From Dryas octopetala (lineage: Eukaryota > Streptophyta > Magnoliopsida > Rosales > Rosaceae), in contig OY992832.1 of NCBI GenBank assembly GCA_963921425.1, forward strand, positions 14,420,835 to 14,484,834: a stretch of 64,000 nucleotides of DNA. The letters run 5' to 3'. Of the stretch, positions 11,318 to 22,014 are shown piece after piece. The notes below the pieces were generated by a model, which did no database searches, was not told the DNA's origin, and saw only the letters and a list, made by a program, of their open reading frames with translations. A program made the position numbers and the translations under genes. Numbering within the stretch: position 1 is the stretch's first letter; every line of letters starts with the position of its first letter.

Positions 11318-11823
11318 ACAATGCTCTCAGTCTCAGAGAGCTTTGAGAATCCCAGCTTCTTCAGTCGACTTGTTATAGGGACAGCCCATGCTCTATCTGA
11401 GCTCCCACACTTTATGTCCACAACTTCAACAATGCTATGTCCTTTCTTGTTAGTTTTCTGCCTGCTAGGAGTTCTATCAAGACTAATATCATCACAGCCG
11501 AGCATCGGGATTTGACTATTATTTTTAGAATGGTTTTTTGTTTTCTGTGAAATCTCAGGGTTTCTCTGGTTAATGTAGTTGCTGCCCCCAGTGCTGCTGC
11601 TAGCTTCATCACATGATTTTCTTGGTTGTAGTTTTTTGGGAGTAGTAGCACCACAGGGAACAGAAACAGAAGCTGTTTGATGTTTCGTTCTGGAAGATGC
11701 AGGCATAGGAGGTGCAACTTTGATGGACTCTAATTCTCTTGTCATTAGAGAACTAACAGTCCCAGTGGTCCCTACCTTGATGGATCCTCCACCACCCTTT
11801 ATAGCTTCCAATGGCTGAACCAT
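11314..11823 (-). CDS. Uncharacterised plant protein with GSIKVGTTGTVSSLMTRELE block
   Basis: Translated from the ATG at 11823 (MVQPLEAIKGGGGSIKVG), this gives 169 residues. The frame continues upstream to another ATG at 11919, but MVQPLEAIKGG is a more natural start. A conserved N-terminal block (residues about 12-33: GSIKVGTTGTVSSLMTRELES) is followed by a Ser/Thr/Lys-rich, probably disordered, middle. A C-terminal block SIVEVVDIKCGSSDRAWAVP ends in a basic stretch (SRLKKLGFSKL). The family is plant-specific as far as I recall and has no assigned role. The gene faces the shorter paralog at 10943-11317, and the two reading frames share four bases at their ends. Further 5' untranslated exons may exist upstream (above 11823). 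Confidence 0.72.
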   Translation of the reverse strand: MVQPLEAIKGGGGSIKVGTTGTVSSLMTRELESIKVAPPMPASSRTKHQTASVSVPCGATTPKKLQPRKSCDEASSSTGGSNYINQRNPEISQKTKNHSKNNSQIPMLGCDDISLDRTPSRQKTNKKGHSIVEVVDIKCGSSDRAWAVPITSRLKKLGFSKLSETESIV

Positions 11824-13839
11824 GTTTTTTCTAGTCTCAATCAAAGGTCCAAGCAGACTCACAGGAAAATTCTTAGTGACCACAATCTTGTTGAGAGAGA
11901 TGTTACAACTTACAACCAACTCAGTTCAAGAGCCTTCCCTGCAACAGCATCAGCCAATGCTTTTGGGTATGAATGGTGTATTTCAACAGTAATGTAGTTT
12001 AAAATTCAGACTGTAAGTAGTGTTTTCTCAATAAATTTATGGTCGGTCTTAGAAATAGAAATCTACAGATATTTTAAAACCTTATTCAACTGCAAAATTC
12101 ATGGTAACACATACATACATGTCATGTTAGCAGATGGTCATGTACTCACCAAGAAAATGCAGAAGGTAAATTAGGAAAGGATATTGGCTACCATGAGTGG
12201 ATAAGGCAGGATATTGTGTGGTTCAAAATGAAAAGGTATATTCTAGCCATTAGTTCATCTCATAGAGCAGGAAATCAACAAGTTTTGGCAAAAATCTTTG
12301 TTAGTATCAGTTGGCAAAGAGAGAGATTCAAATTAAACCTCTTTCAACCTCCTTACCTCAAACACCACAGAAATCAACAAAACATGTGGTCTACAATCTC
12401 TCTTATAAAAGGTCTTTGAAATGAAATTCTATAAATGCACAAAATCAATATTACAGAATTGATCATTAGGCAGTCAATCTCCCCTCCCTCTTTTTGATTT
12501 AGTTTTTGATTGCATCAAAAGATTCAAAACATACTTCCAAGCTCAATCCAAGAGGACAAGGCAAAAGCTTCCAGGCAAAATGTGAACCGTGGTTCTTCTA
12601 AAATGGAGAAACTCACAACCAGGCAAAATGGAAATTCATATGTATTGTCTATTCCTCACTATGAATGACCCAGCAATAAAGATCACTTCTTTCCTTAACT
12701 AGCATCAATAAAATGACATTAAGATCGATCAAAGCCCACTAATTCTGACTCAAAATAAACCCAATAATCCAAATGCACAGATCTTAAGGCATGATGAACA
12801 GTCAAGTCTCACAAACTGCCTATGCACTGAGTACAGAGTAATCCACAATCAAGTAAACACAAACACTGATCAGATCATAAGAATACTGAGATTAAAAACG
12901 TACCCACAAGCAAGCGAGTGAAATTAAGCTGAGAGTAAATCCGAACCCAACAAAGAATCAATGTGAAATCATTACTAGACCCATGAAAGAGAAACTTCTG
13001 AAAGTGAGAAGCTTAAGAGTTTCTTGGAGTTGCACTGAACATATGAATCATAATGTCATCTTCAAGAAACATATCGAATCTCACTTCAACGCACTTTTCT
13101 GTTCTTATTTGAAGCGTGTCAGACAGTCAACGCAAATCCCAGCCAGTGAATCTGACAAAAATCATTGGTATGAACAGTGGGATATTTTTCAAAAGCAATT
13201 ATTATTTTTTTCTTACCGCGAATGGAGCGTTTGGTTTGATTGGAAGGTAAGCAGTGCTTGTCATATTCCTAAAGAGACAGAGCTTAATATTAAATTTAAA
13301 TGTTAAGGTTAACATAATAATTAAACATCTCTTTCTAGTTTCTACCTTCCAAGAAATAAACATCACTTTCTAGTTTCTACCCATTTATGTTGTCTCTCCC
13401 ACGTCCTACTTTTCTGATTTTATTGTAACTTGCATAGTTGCATTGCAGTAACTTCAAACACATGCAGAGCTGCCAACTGATCTTGAGCATGAGACAGTCT
13501 TTGTTGTATTCTATACAATTATTATCTAACGGTGATAATGATATCGTTGCAGTTCCTTTTAAATTTTTGTCATATCAGAACTAAATAATGATCGATGTAG
13601 AGTTTGACTGTTTGATGTATCATTAGCCAACCATTCAGTCATAGAATCAAAGGTAACATTAGCATGGCTAGAACTGAAATTAACAGTGGTCCATTACATT
13701 TTCAGAATTGAGAGCCCAACCCAACTATATATTATCTAGGATGGTGGACTCCATAGCCAAGGCTGACCCATACTATGGCCTAGGGGCCCATGACTAGACC
13801 CAAAAGAACCAGAACAAAAGAAAGGTCTTTAATTTAAGA
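11824..13839. other. Intergenic, upstream of the minus-strand uncharacterised gene
   Basis: Expected to hold the promoter, and possibly a 5' untranslated exon, of the gene that starts at 11823. A plus-strand frame at 12983-13306 (107 codons) has no recognisable domain and I do not call it. Around 13730-13800 the sequence is rich in GGCCC/GGGCC words. Nothing else is supported. Confidence 0.4.
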
Positions 13840-13847
13840 CCTTAGAG

Positions 13848-14262
13848 TAGGGATGGCAACGGGCCGGGTTCGGGGCGGGTTTGCCAATACCATACCCGCC
13901 CCGCCGGGTAATCGGGTCCCCATCGGGGGTATTCGGGGCCCCTATTATTTTCAAAAAAATAATTTTTTTTATTAATAACATATCAAATTAATATAAATAT
14001 ATAATATAATAGATGAAATACATTAAAATTCATCATATTATATTACAATAATACTAAATCATAAAGAGAACACTATTAAATTTTAAAGATATGCAATAAA
14101 AATTAAGAAAATAAATTAAAATATAATTATGTAATATAATATTTTTATTAAACGGGTATACGGGGCGGGGCGGGGCGGGGATGGGGATGGTATTATCATA
14201 CCCGCTTAATCGGGGCGGGTCCCCACGGGGATTTTCGGGGGCGGGGAATTTTGCCATCCCTA
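13848..14262. mobile_element. hAT-type MITE with exact 8-bp target duplication
   Basis: The element starts TAGGGATGGCAAC and ends TTGCCATCCCTA, so the termini are inverted. The 8-bp word CCTTAGAG occurs immediately before it (13840-13847) and immediately after it (14263-14270). An 8-bp duplication is the signature of hAT transposases. Both subterminal regions are very GC-rich with repeated GGGGCGGG/CCCGCCCC words and can fold on each other; the core is AT-rich and noncoding. At 415 bp it must be mobilised in trans. Confidence 0.9.
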
Positions 14263-14401
14263 CCTTAGAGGTTCATATTAGAGTTTTTTTAGGCCCAAGT
14301 ATTCTTAAGAAAAACAACCCACGAGTCTTTTTCTTATCAAACATTATTAGGAAAAGAAAAACAACTCACGACTTCTTCGAATGTAGGAATAAATATTCTT
14401 A

Positions 14402-15072
14402 GGCCCCGTTTGGGATTGCGGTGGAAGACCCAAAAGCTGTTGTGGATGACAATTCTCAATCACCTACAACAGTTTTGGTGTTTGGTAAAAAAATTAAAAA
14501 CTGCTTTTTCCCACAATTCTCAACTCCCCACAACAAAAACAGAAAGCAGGTTTCTAGGTGTTTTTGAAAGCTGCAGTGAATCACAGCAACAATGAATATT
14601 TTATTTTACCCATAATATCCTCATTGATTTCTATATTTTTAATTTGTTTATTTTAAATTAAAAAATATGTCTATTGTTAGTTATATTTTATATTTTGATA
14701 ATTAATTATAATATTTTATTTGCACGATTAAAATTATAACATACCTAAAAAAATAATAGACATACTTATTTAATAATGTTGTTCTTAGAAAAATTAATGC
14801 TAATAAAACTTTGTAGCCAAAAATTTAAAAAACAAATAAAACACATGTTATTTTTACCAAACAAATAAGTGAAAGACACTTTTAGCATCATGTCTATTTT
14901 AGTAATTATTCACAGTCACAACTGTTTTACATTAACATTTACCAAATACTTTGATACTGTTTTTTGCACTCACAACACTTTTGAAAACATATTTTACCAA
15001 ACACTCAGCTGCTTTACTTTACAGCTGACTTTACTTCACAGCTGTTTTTTCACACAGCAATACCAAACTGGC
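14402..15072. mobile_element. Non-autonomous PIF/Harbinger-like element (Tourist-type)
   Basis: The left end reads GGCCCCGTTTGGGATTGCGGTG. The right end, reverse-complemented, reads GCCAGTTTGGTATTGCTGTG, an imperfect inverted terminus of about 20 bases. TTA stands on each side (14399-14401 and 15073-15075), consistent with the three-base TWA target of PIF/Harbinger elements. The 671-bp interior is AT-rich, with repeated ACCAAACA-type words and no transposase. A 3-bp duplication is weak evidence by itself, so family placement rests mainly on the terminal sequence. Confidence 0.65.
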
Positions 15073-15950
15073 TTAATTTAATAGAACTACAAGTTCATAG
15101 ATTTTTACAAACACTAACATGAACCATGAGTTGCATCATGAATATGATTATGCACAACATTAACACAATTTAGCTTTTATACTTAACACTAATTCGCTAT
15201 ATTCCTATGGTTTTTGAGTTTGTCATTTGTAAGAAAATCATCTCCATTGGTTAGATAACACAAGATTTTAATCAAATTATGTGCTACAAAATTAAACTCT
15301 TTTTGGATAATGCCTAATCCAACCAGAAACCCACTCCATATATTTACAACTGATTCCTTTTTTGGGGAAAAAAAGAAGAAGGAGAAAGTGGAATACAGCA
15401 TGGTACGCTGGTTTTACAGCACATGGATAAACATTAAACAGGTGAATTTCATTTCTAGATATAGAGTCAATTCTGAAAAGAATATATACTTGAAACTTTG
15501 GTCTTTAGATATAATGATTTTTTTTTCCACAACCAAATCACCAACTTTCCCAGATTAAAAAAAAAAAAAAGTCACCAACTTTCCCTCTAATGCAAAAATC
15601 AATTATAAGTTTATAACAAACACACACCCACCATGCTTGTTTTTCAAATCAGTGTCCAATCACCATGTTGCTGTATTATATCATTATTCATGGTGGCCCT
15701 CACACTGCCTATAGTCCTCAGGTTACTGGTCTTCCACAACTCCATAAAATATTGATGATTGACTCCTCCAAACAAATCCCAGATTAAACTCGAACATCAT
15801 AACCATATAATATAATATATGACCCGATTAAAGTTACTGGTCACTTTAAACCTGAAACCCACCTTAACCCACAAACAGTCTTCAAAATTCAAAAACCATA
15901 TAATATAAAGAAAAACAATATAACTAAACACATTTAAATTTAATTTCAAG
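15073..15950. other. Intergenic, nothing recognised
   Basis: AT-rich sequence between the PIF/Harbinger-like element and the SINE, with short A-tracts near 15363 and 15557. No gene is supported. Confidence 0.4.
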
Positions 15951-16054
15951 GTGTAGTTGTTGGATAGCTCAGTTGAAAGAGTTGTAGAATTATCCACAAT
16001 ACATCTAAATTCGAATATCTCTCTGACCAACTCAAAAAAAAGAAAAAATAATAA
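15951..16054 (+). mobile_element. tRNA-derived SINE with perfect 10-bp target duplication
   Basis: The head resembles a tRNA gene: GGATAGCTCAGTTGAAAGAG fits the RNA polymerase III A box, and ATTCGAATATC about 40 bases further on fits the B box. The sequence ends in an A-rich tail (AAAAAAAAGAAAAAATAA). The 10-bp word TAATTTCAAG occurs at 15941-15950 just before the head and at 16055-16064 just after the tail. The body is only about 104 bp including the tail, short for a plant SINE. It may be a minimal family or 3'-truncated. It is not a working tRNA gene, because the arms do not pair properly. Confidence 0.85.
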
Positions 16055-16064
16055 TAATTTCAAG

Positions 16065-16892
16065 ATAGTGTTTCAACTTTTAAGTTCTTAAAATTGTAAT
16101 AGGATGTTTAACTATAAAAATGTGATCTTAAAGAATAATGTTAGTAAAAAGTAGTTCTCTTCATTTTTACTGTCTTTTAAGTTTTTTAAATTATTCACCA
16201 TTTTCTTAAAAATTATTTTAGTTGTAAAAACAAAAGATCACTTTTAATGTCTTGATATTTATAATAATACACAATTTATAATTCTAAAAAATATTCAAAC
16301 TATATTTCAAAAATGAATTGTATTAAAAAATATAACTGAAATTTTCCAAAACGACATTAGTTTTAAGCATTTATTTTGGAGAAACAAATTTTGAAGTAAA
16401 TAGTGTGCTAATTCAAGTCCCTCGAAAGACTTTACAAATTACAACTATTTAGTTTCACTCCCTCCCTAGACTCTCTCTAGGGAGGCTACCTCGACGATCA
16501 ACTTGAATCCTTTAGGATTATGTTGTAGTCGAGAGTTTTCTTTTCCGTTTTGGAAAAAGGAAAATGAAATTTTCCAGAAAAAATCAAATCATGGATTAAG
16601 CCAAATCCAATCAATATTGTAAAAGAATACCATTGGTCACTTTGATATTTTTGTTCACTCACTCCCAGATCTCCCTCATTTTCATTTTTCATTTTTCACT
16701 GCAGCTCTGATTTTGCTTTCACTTGGTTACCAGCCTTGGCTCTCACTCCACCCCCACCTGACCATCTCTCTTTTTCTCTCTCTTCCTCCATTGCAAGAGC
16801 ATTGTCTGTATCTCTCTAGGTGAAGCCTGAAAGCTTAAATCTTTGAATCTCTGAACCAGAGGAGTGACCCATTTCCATTTTACATTAGCAGA
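16065..16892. other. Promoter side and 5' leader of the SPR2-like gene
   Basis: AT-rich to about 16430. From about 16680 it becomes CT-rich (CTCTCTTTTTCTCTCTCTTCC around 16770), typical of a plant 5' untranslated leader ending at the ATG at 16893. No separate gene is seen. Confidence 0.5.
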
Positions 16893-19800
16893 ATGAGTTT
16901 TCAAGGACCCAGAACCTCAAAACCCACAAAACCCCCAAACTCATCAGCCTCCCCAACCCAACCACAACAGCAACCAACCTCTGCTTCAAAGTCTTCTTCT
17001 TCTTCCCTCTCATCCCACCTGGCTATGGTGGAGCTCAAGCAGCGAATCCTCACCTCCCTCTCCAAGCTCTCAGACCGAGACACTTACCAAATCGCCGTCG
17101 AAGATCTCGAGAAGATCATCCAAACCCTCGCGCCCGAGGGCCTTCCTATGCTCCTCAATTGCCTCTACGAAGCCTCAGCCGACCCCAAACCCGCTGTAAA
17201 GAAAGAGTCTTTACGCTTACTCGCATTGGTCTCTGCCTCCCACTCCGATTTCACGTCGACCCACTTGACCAAAATCATTGCCCACATCGTCAAGAGGCTC
17301 AAGGACGCCGATTCCGGTGTCAGGGACGCGTGTCGCGACGCCATTGGCGCGTTGTCGGCACAGTACTTGAAGGGAGAGAGTGCAAATGACAATGGGGGAC
17401 TTGGGTCCGTTGTGGGTTTGTTCGTGAAGCCTTTGTTTGAGGCTATGGGGGAGCAGAACAAAGGGGTGCAATCTGGTGCGGCGTTGTGTATGGCTAAGAT
17501 AGTGGATTGTGCTTCGAACCCTAAACCCGTCTCGGCTTTTCAGAAGCTGTGTCCGAGGATCTGCAAGTTGCTTAACAATCCTAACTTCTTGGCTAAGGCA
17601 TCGCTCTTGCCAGTGGTTTCGAGTCTTTCTCAGGTTTGCTCAATGCATTATAAGATTGTGTTCATGTACATTGAAGTCTTGGACTTGATATGGTCATGTA
17701 CATTGTTGTGAATTAAGTAGTAAAGTTGGGACTTATCGTATGTTTGATTGCTGGGAAATTGTAGGAAAGGAAAGAGAGAAAAGAGAGAAACTTTTAACTT
17801 TGAAGTATTGACTTAAAATGTGTTACATTTGATATAGTGAGTACTTTCCATTGTCTGATTGCCTAGAGACTGTAGGTGAATAAAAGGAACACATGGATCT
17901 ATACTTCTTAGGATGATTTAATTGGATTGTACTGATCTGAAGAGGTATGGACTTGTTTCAGGTTGGAGCCATTGTGCCACAAAGCTTGGAGAATTTACTG
18001 CAAAGTATTCATGACTGCCTTGGAAGTCCAGATTGGGCAACACGTAAAGCAGCAGCTGATGTGCTGATTGCATTAGCATTGCATTCAAGCAACTTGATCA
18101 AAGATAGAGCTGCTTCCACCCTGACTGTGCTCGAGTCTTGCCGTTTTGACAAGGTAGTATTTTTTTGCATATTCTCTTAAGTGTGTTACTTTTTCCTTTA
18201 TTGTCTGTGTTTGATGATTACTAGATTTCAATAATTTCTTGGATATCACTTGATTATAACATTGCATAATTGATTTTTTTTTAACTTGCGGCTTTGTTAC
18301 TAGTACTGTGGTGCGTGTCTTTGCATGCATCATCTGTACACAATTACACAGAGGAGATTCAATGCTTAACAGTATGTCATTTTTTTTTACACATAAAAAA
18401 AATCTTAACATTATTCATTCTTTTTTATGAACTTTTATTTTAGGACTTTGTTTTGGTTGTTTACTGGGACAGGTAGGGCTATATGAGAGTTTGAAAGATA
18501 CACGCTTTTATAAAGAAAAATGTTGGATTTAGTTGCTATAGTTTGTCCTCATCTGGATATTGGGTATGGGTTTCGCATATCGGATAGACCCTTGGCTTTA
18601 TTTTTTACTTTAGTCTGTTAGGACAAAGCAATCTGCTAGAATAATTGAATTGTTGCAATCAGTCAATATCCATATGCAAGAAATATGTTGTAAAAGAGGA
18701 TCGTCAGTATATTTTTCTCTTGGCCTAGCATCCAAAAATCATGTTTGATTTGTTTAACAGATAAAACCTGTCAGAGATAGCATGACAGAGGCATTGCAGT
18801 TTTGGAAAAAGATTGCGGGGAAAGGAGATGAAGCGTCAAATGAGGAGAAAGCTCTATCTCATGGTAAGCACATCAGTAATAATTTCTTCTTTAATATGCT
18901 CCTTCAATTTTCTTATCCTTTTGTCTCTCACTGGATCATTTTGTTGTAACAACATTTCATATAAAGAAAATCCTGAATCAGCTGAGGTGTCAGAAAAGAA
19001 TGAGCTAAAAAGGTCAAAACCTAGTGAGAGAACAGAGCAAGCAGCAAAGGGTTCACCTAATGGTTCTTCCCCTACTTCAGATTCTGTTTCTAACTCAAAA
19101 GGCAGTAGTATTCCAGATAAAGCCGTTGTACTTTTGAAGAAGAAACCACCTGTCTTAACTGACCAAGAGCTAAACCCAGAATTCTTCCAGAAACTTGAAA
19201 AAAGGGGTTCTGTAGAGGTAGTTGTTCCCCGTAGACATCTCAATTCTTCGAACTCAAATAATGAGGTAGAATCAGAGCCAAATGGTACAGATTCAAAGGA
19301 AATTTTGAACCGCAATGGAAACAACCAATCTGATGATTTTCATGGATCTTTCAATAGTAAATACCGTAACATAGAGAGAGGAATTGCTGGTCTGTATTCT
19401 AAACAACGAGATCATGATGACCGTGTGCGGGATAAATGGCCAGAAGAAAGGGTGAACGGAAAAGACTCGAGAATGAGAGCAGTTGATGTTGATGATAGGA
19501 CTGATATGAATCAAAGGGAGTCATCCAGCAGTCGTGCTGGTTTCTCAAAAACTGATGGTCAATCTGAAGGATCCTTCGCCAATAACAAAGGAAATTGGTT
19601 GGCTATCCAAAGGCAGTTGTTACAGTTGGAAAGACAACAAGCTCATCTGATGAGCATGCTGCAGGTATTTTAATTTCTGCATTAAGGAAATGGTACTAAT
19701 ATATGTGCAAAATGATGTGATACCTTTCTTAAATTGCAGGATTTCATGGGCGGATCTCATAATAGCATGGTAACTTTAGAGAACAGAGTAAGGGGTCTTG

Positions 19801-21154
19801 AGAGAGTTGTTGAAGACATGGCACGGGATTTATCAATATCATCGGGTAGGAGAGGTGGTAATTTTTCAATGGGGTTTGAGGGATCTTCTAATAGGCCTTT
19901 AGCCAAGTATAATGGTTTTCCTGATTACACTAATGCCAAGTTTGGAAGAGGTGGTGAAAGATTTGCCCAAACTGATGGAATTGCTTCGAGCATGAGGGGA
20001 AGGGGACCTCCTTGGAGATCTGACGTGTCCGAGGTGTGGGACTTTTCTACATATGGTGGTTCCAGAAATGGGCAGATTGGCTCAAGGAAGGCTCTAGGCG
20101 GTGGTCCTATGGATGGTAGGTCACCCAAATCAGAAAATGGGAGTGATCAAGGTAGCAGCAGGCGGGCATGGGATAAAGGGGCTGGACCTTTTCGACTTGG
20201 CGAGGGCCCTTCTGCAAGAAGTGTTTGGCAAGCTTCAAAAGATGAAGCTACCTTGGAAGCAATTCGTGTGGCTGGCGACGACAATGGAACATCTAGAGCA
20301 GCAAGAGTAGCTATACCTGAATTGACCGCAGAGGCTATGGCAGATGATAATGTGGGCCAGGGGCGGGATCCAATCTGGACTTCTTGGACTAATGCAATGG
20401 ATGCCCTTCAAGTGGGTGATATGGATACGGCCTATATGGAAGTATTGTCTACAGGAGATGATCTCTTGCTCGTTAAGCTAATGGACAGATCAGGTCCTGT
20501 GATTGACCAACTTTCAAATGAGACAGCAACTGAGGTCTTGAATGCTGTTGGACAATTTTTACCAGAGCCAAACTTGTTTGACATTTGTTTGGCTTGGATT
20601 CAGCAGGTATCAGGTTTTTCTTTATCATGTTTCTTATACAAGCTTAAAAAACATCTCTGTTAAAGTATGTGAGTTTACTAGTATTTTCCAGTTAGACTAC
20701 AGATGATACTGCTAAAGCACCTTTTATGTCAAGTGCGTAATGAGAGTTTTGGTTCTCAATTAATTCTCTTATAATTTCTGAAGAGGAATGGAAAGCCTTT
20801 ATGTTTCTCTGTTACACAGAGCGGGATAATACTGCTCGTCTTAATTCTTTATAAGCATCGATAACATTAGTATATTCTCAATTTTATTGCTTTTGGTGTT
20901 TGGCTATGGAGATGCCATTTGAGTTTGGCCATTAAGTACCATTTTGCATTTTGCAGTTGGTTGAAATAGTGATGGACAATGGATCTGACATTTTCGGCAT
21001 CCCCACTGAAGTAAAGAAGGAGCTTGTATTGAATTTGCATGAAGCTTCTTTAGCAATGGATCCACCTGAGGACTGGGAAGGAGCAATGCCTGATCAACTT
21101 TTGCTGCAGCTGGCATCAACCTGGGGAATCAATCCGCAACAGCATGACAAATAG
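16893..21154 (+). CDS. SP2L: SPIRAL2/TORTIFOLIA1-like microtubule-associated protein
   Basis: Six exons: 16893-17633, 17962-18153, 18761-18863, 18967-19664, 19740-20606 and 20957-21154. All have GT-AG introns and the frame is continuous: 2,799 bases, 932 residues. The N-terminus is Pro/Ser/Gln-rich (residues 1-45). A HEAT/armadillo-repeat domain follows (about 46-350: LKQRILTSLSKLSDRDTYQ, later VGAIVPQSLENLLQSIHDCL). Then comes a charged, Ser-rich, disordered middle. A coiled-coil stretch lies near 548-585 (LLQLERQQAHLMSMLQDFMGG). The conserved C-terminal domain covers the last 200 or so residues (WTSWTNAMDALQVGDMDTAYMEVL to the end). In Arabidopsis these proteins bind plant cortical microtubules, protect minus ends and prevent helical organ growth. 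SP2L rather than TOR1/SPR2 itself is suggested by synteny with LTD and the polymerase; that is inference. Confidence 0.93.
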
Positions 21155-22014
21155 TTACCAGTTTAATCGCCAATTTGTATTGAAATTTGAACTTGCGTTT
21201 TGAGTGGATGATTTGGTCTGTAGATCCCATAGTTAGCCCGAGTTGAACTTAATGGCCAATGGACATATTTCAGTTTCAAACAACCGTGCAAGTTGAGAAT
21301 TGCAAGTTGAGAATTGAAATAGGATAAAGATTCAATAAAGTTGGAAACTGATGTGTGCTGCCACATGACACTAATAGATCACATTTGTAGCCACTTGGTT
21401 TCTTATTCAAGTTGGGAATAGATGCATATTTTCCCACTAGATTTCTAATTAACCTTGGTGGCCATTTGTACCTACATGTGCATTGCACACACCTCATATT
21501 GAGATCCGAGATTAATATCCTTTTCTACCATCACATTCGAAAAAAAAAAAAAATGTATAGACAGAACAGAACAAGCGCCACAATACCGAACCTTCATTCT
21601 ATTAAAAAACTATACATCTTAGTTTCACCGCAGAAAGTACATGAAGAATGTGGAATACTTGGATCTTCAACAAAAGTTCAAAACATAAGAGATTCAATAG
21701 TTAGAAAATTCTATATACAAGGCATGCTTTTCCATGAGCCTTCCCCATGGTCTAAGAATCACATGTTACCACCAAAGCAGCAGATCAAACCCTCTTCTAA
21801 TACATCCATGGCTATAATGCGACAAACACATCATCAGAGATGATGGAAAATTTCACATCAGCAGGCTATAAGAACTGATTCCTCAGGAAAACCCCTCTTA
21901 GGATTGAATGCAATTGGAGCAATGTTGCAAATTGACTCTGGAATGCATAAAGTGAGAAGTGGCCTCATAGAGGGTCTTCAACCAAAATCCCGATTTTGTA
22001 ATTGAGCACTATAT
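21155..22014. other. Convergent intergenic spacer between the SPR2-like gene and organellar DNA polymerase
   Basis: The 860 bases between two stop codons facing each other should contain both 3' untranslated regions. There is a poly-A run at 21540-21553. A plus-strand frame at 21412-21843 has no family resemblance and lies mostly in the expected antisense of the polymerase 3' end. No gene is called. Confidence 0.5.

Noticed and set aside
12983..13306. 107-codon plus-strand frame
   Set aside because: No domain, unlikely composition, no splice signals linking it to other exons, and it lies upstream of a minus-strand gene.
15951..16030. A tRNA gene
   Set aside because: Boxes A and B are recognisable, but the acceptor and anticodon arms do not pair, and the A-tail with target duplications marks a SINE.
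21412..21843. 143-codon plus-strand frame between the SPR2-like gene and the polymerase
   Set aside because: Lies in the expected 3' untranslated regions of the convergent genes; no family resemblance.
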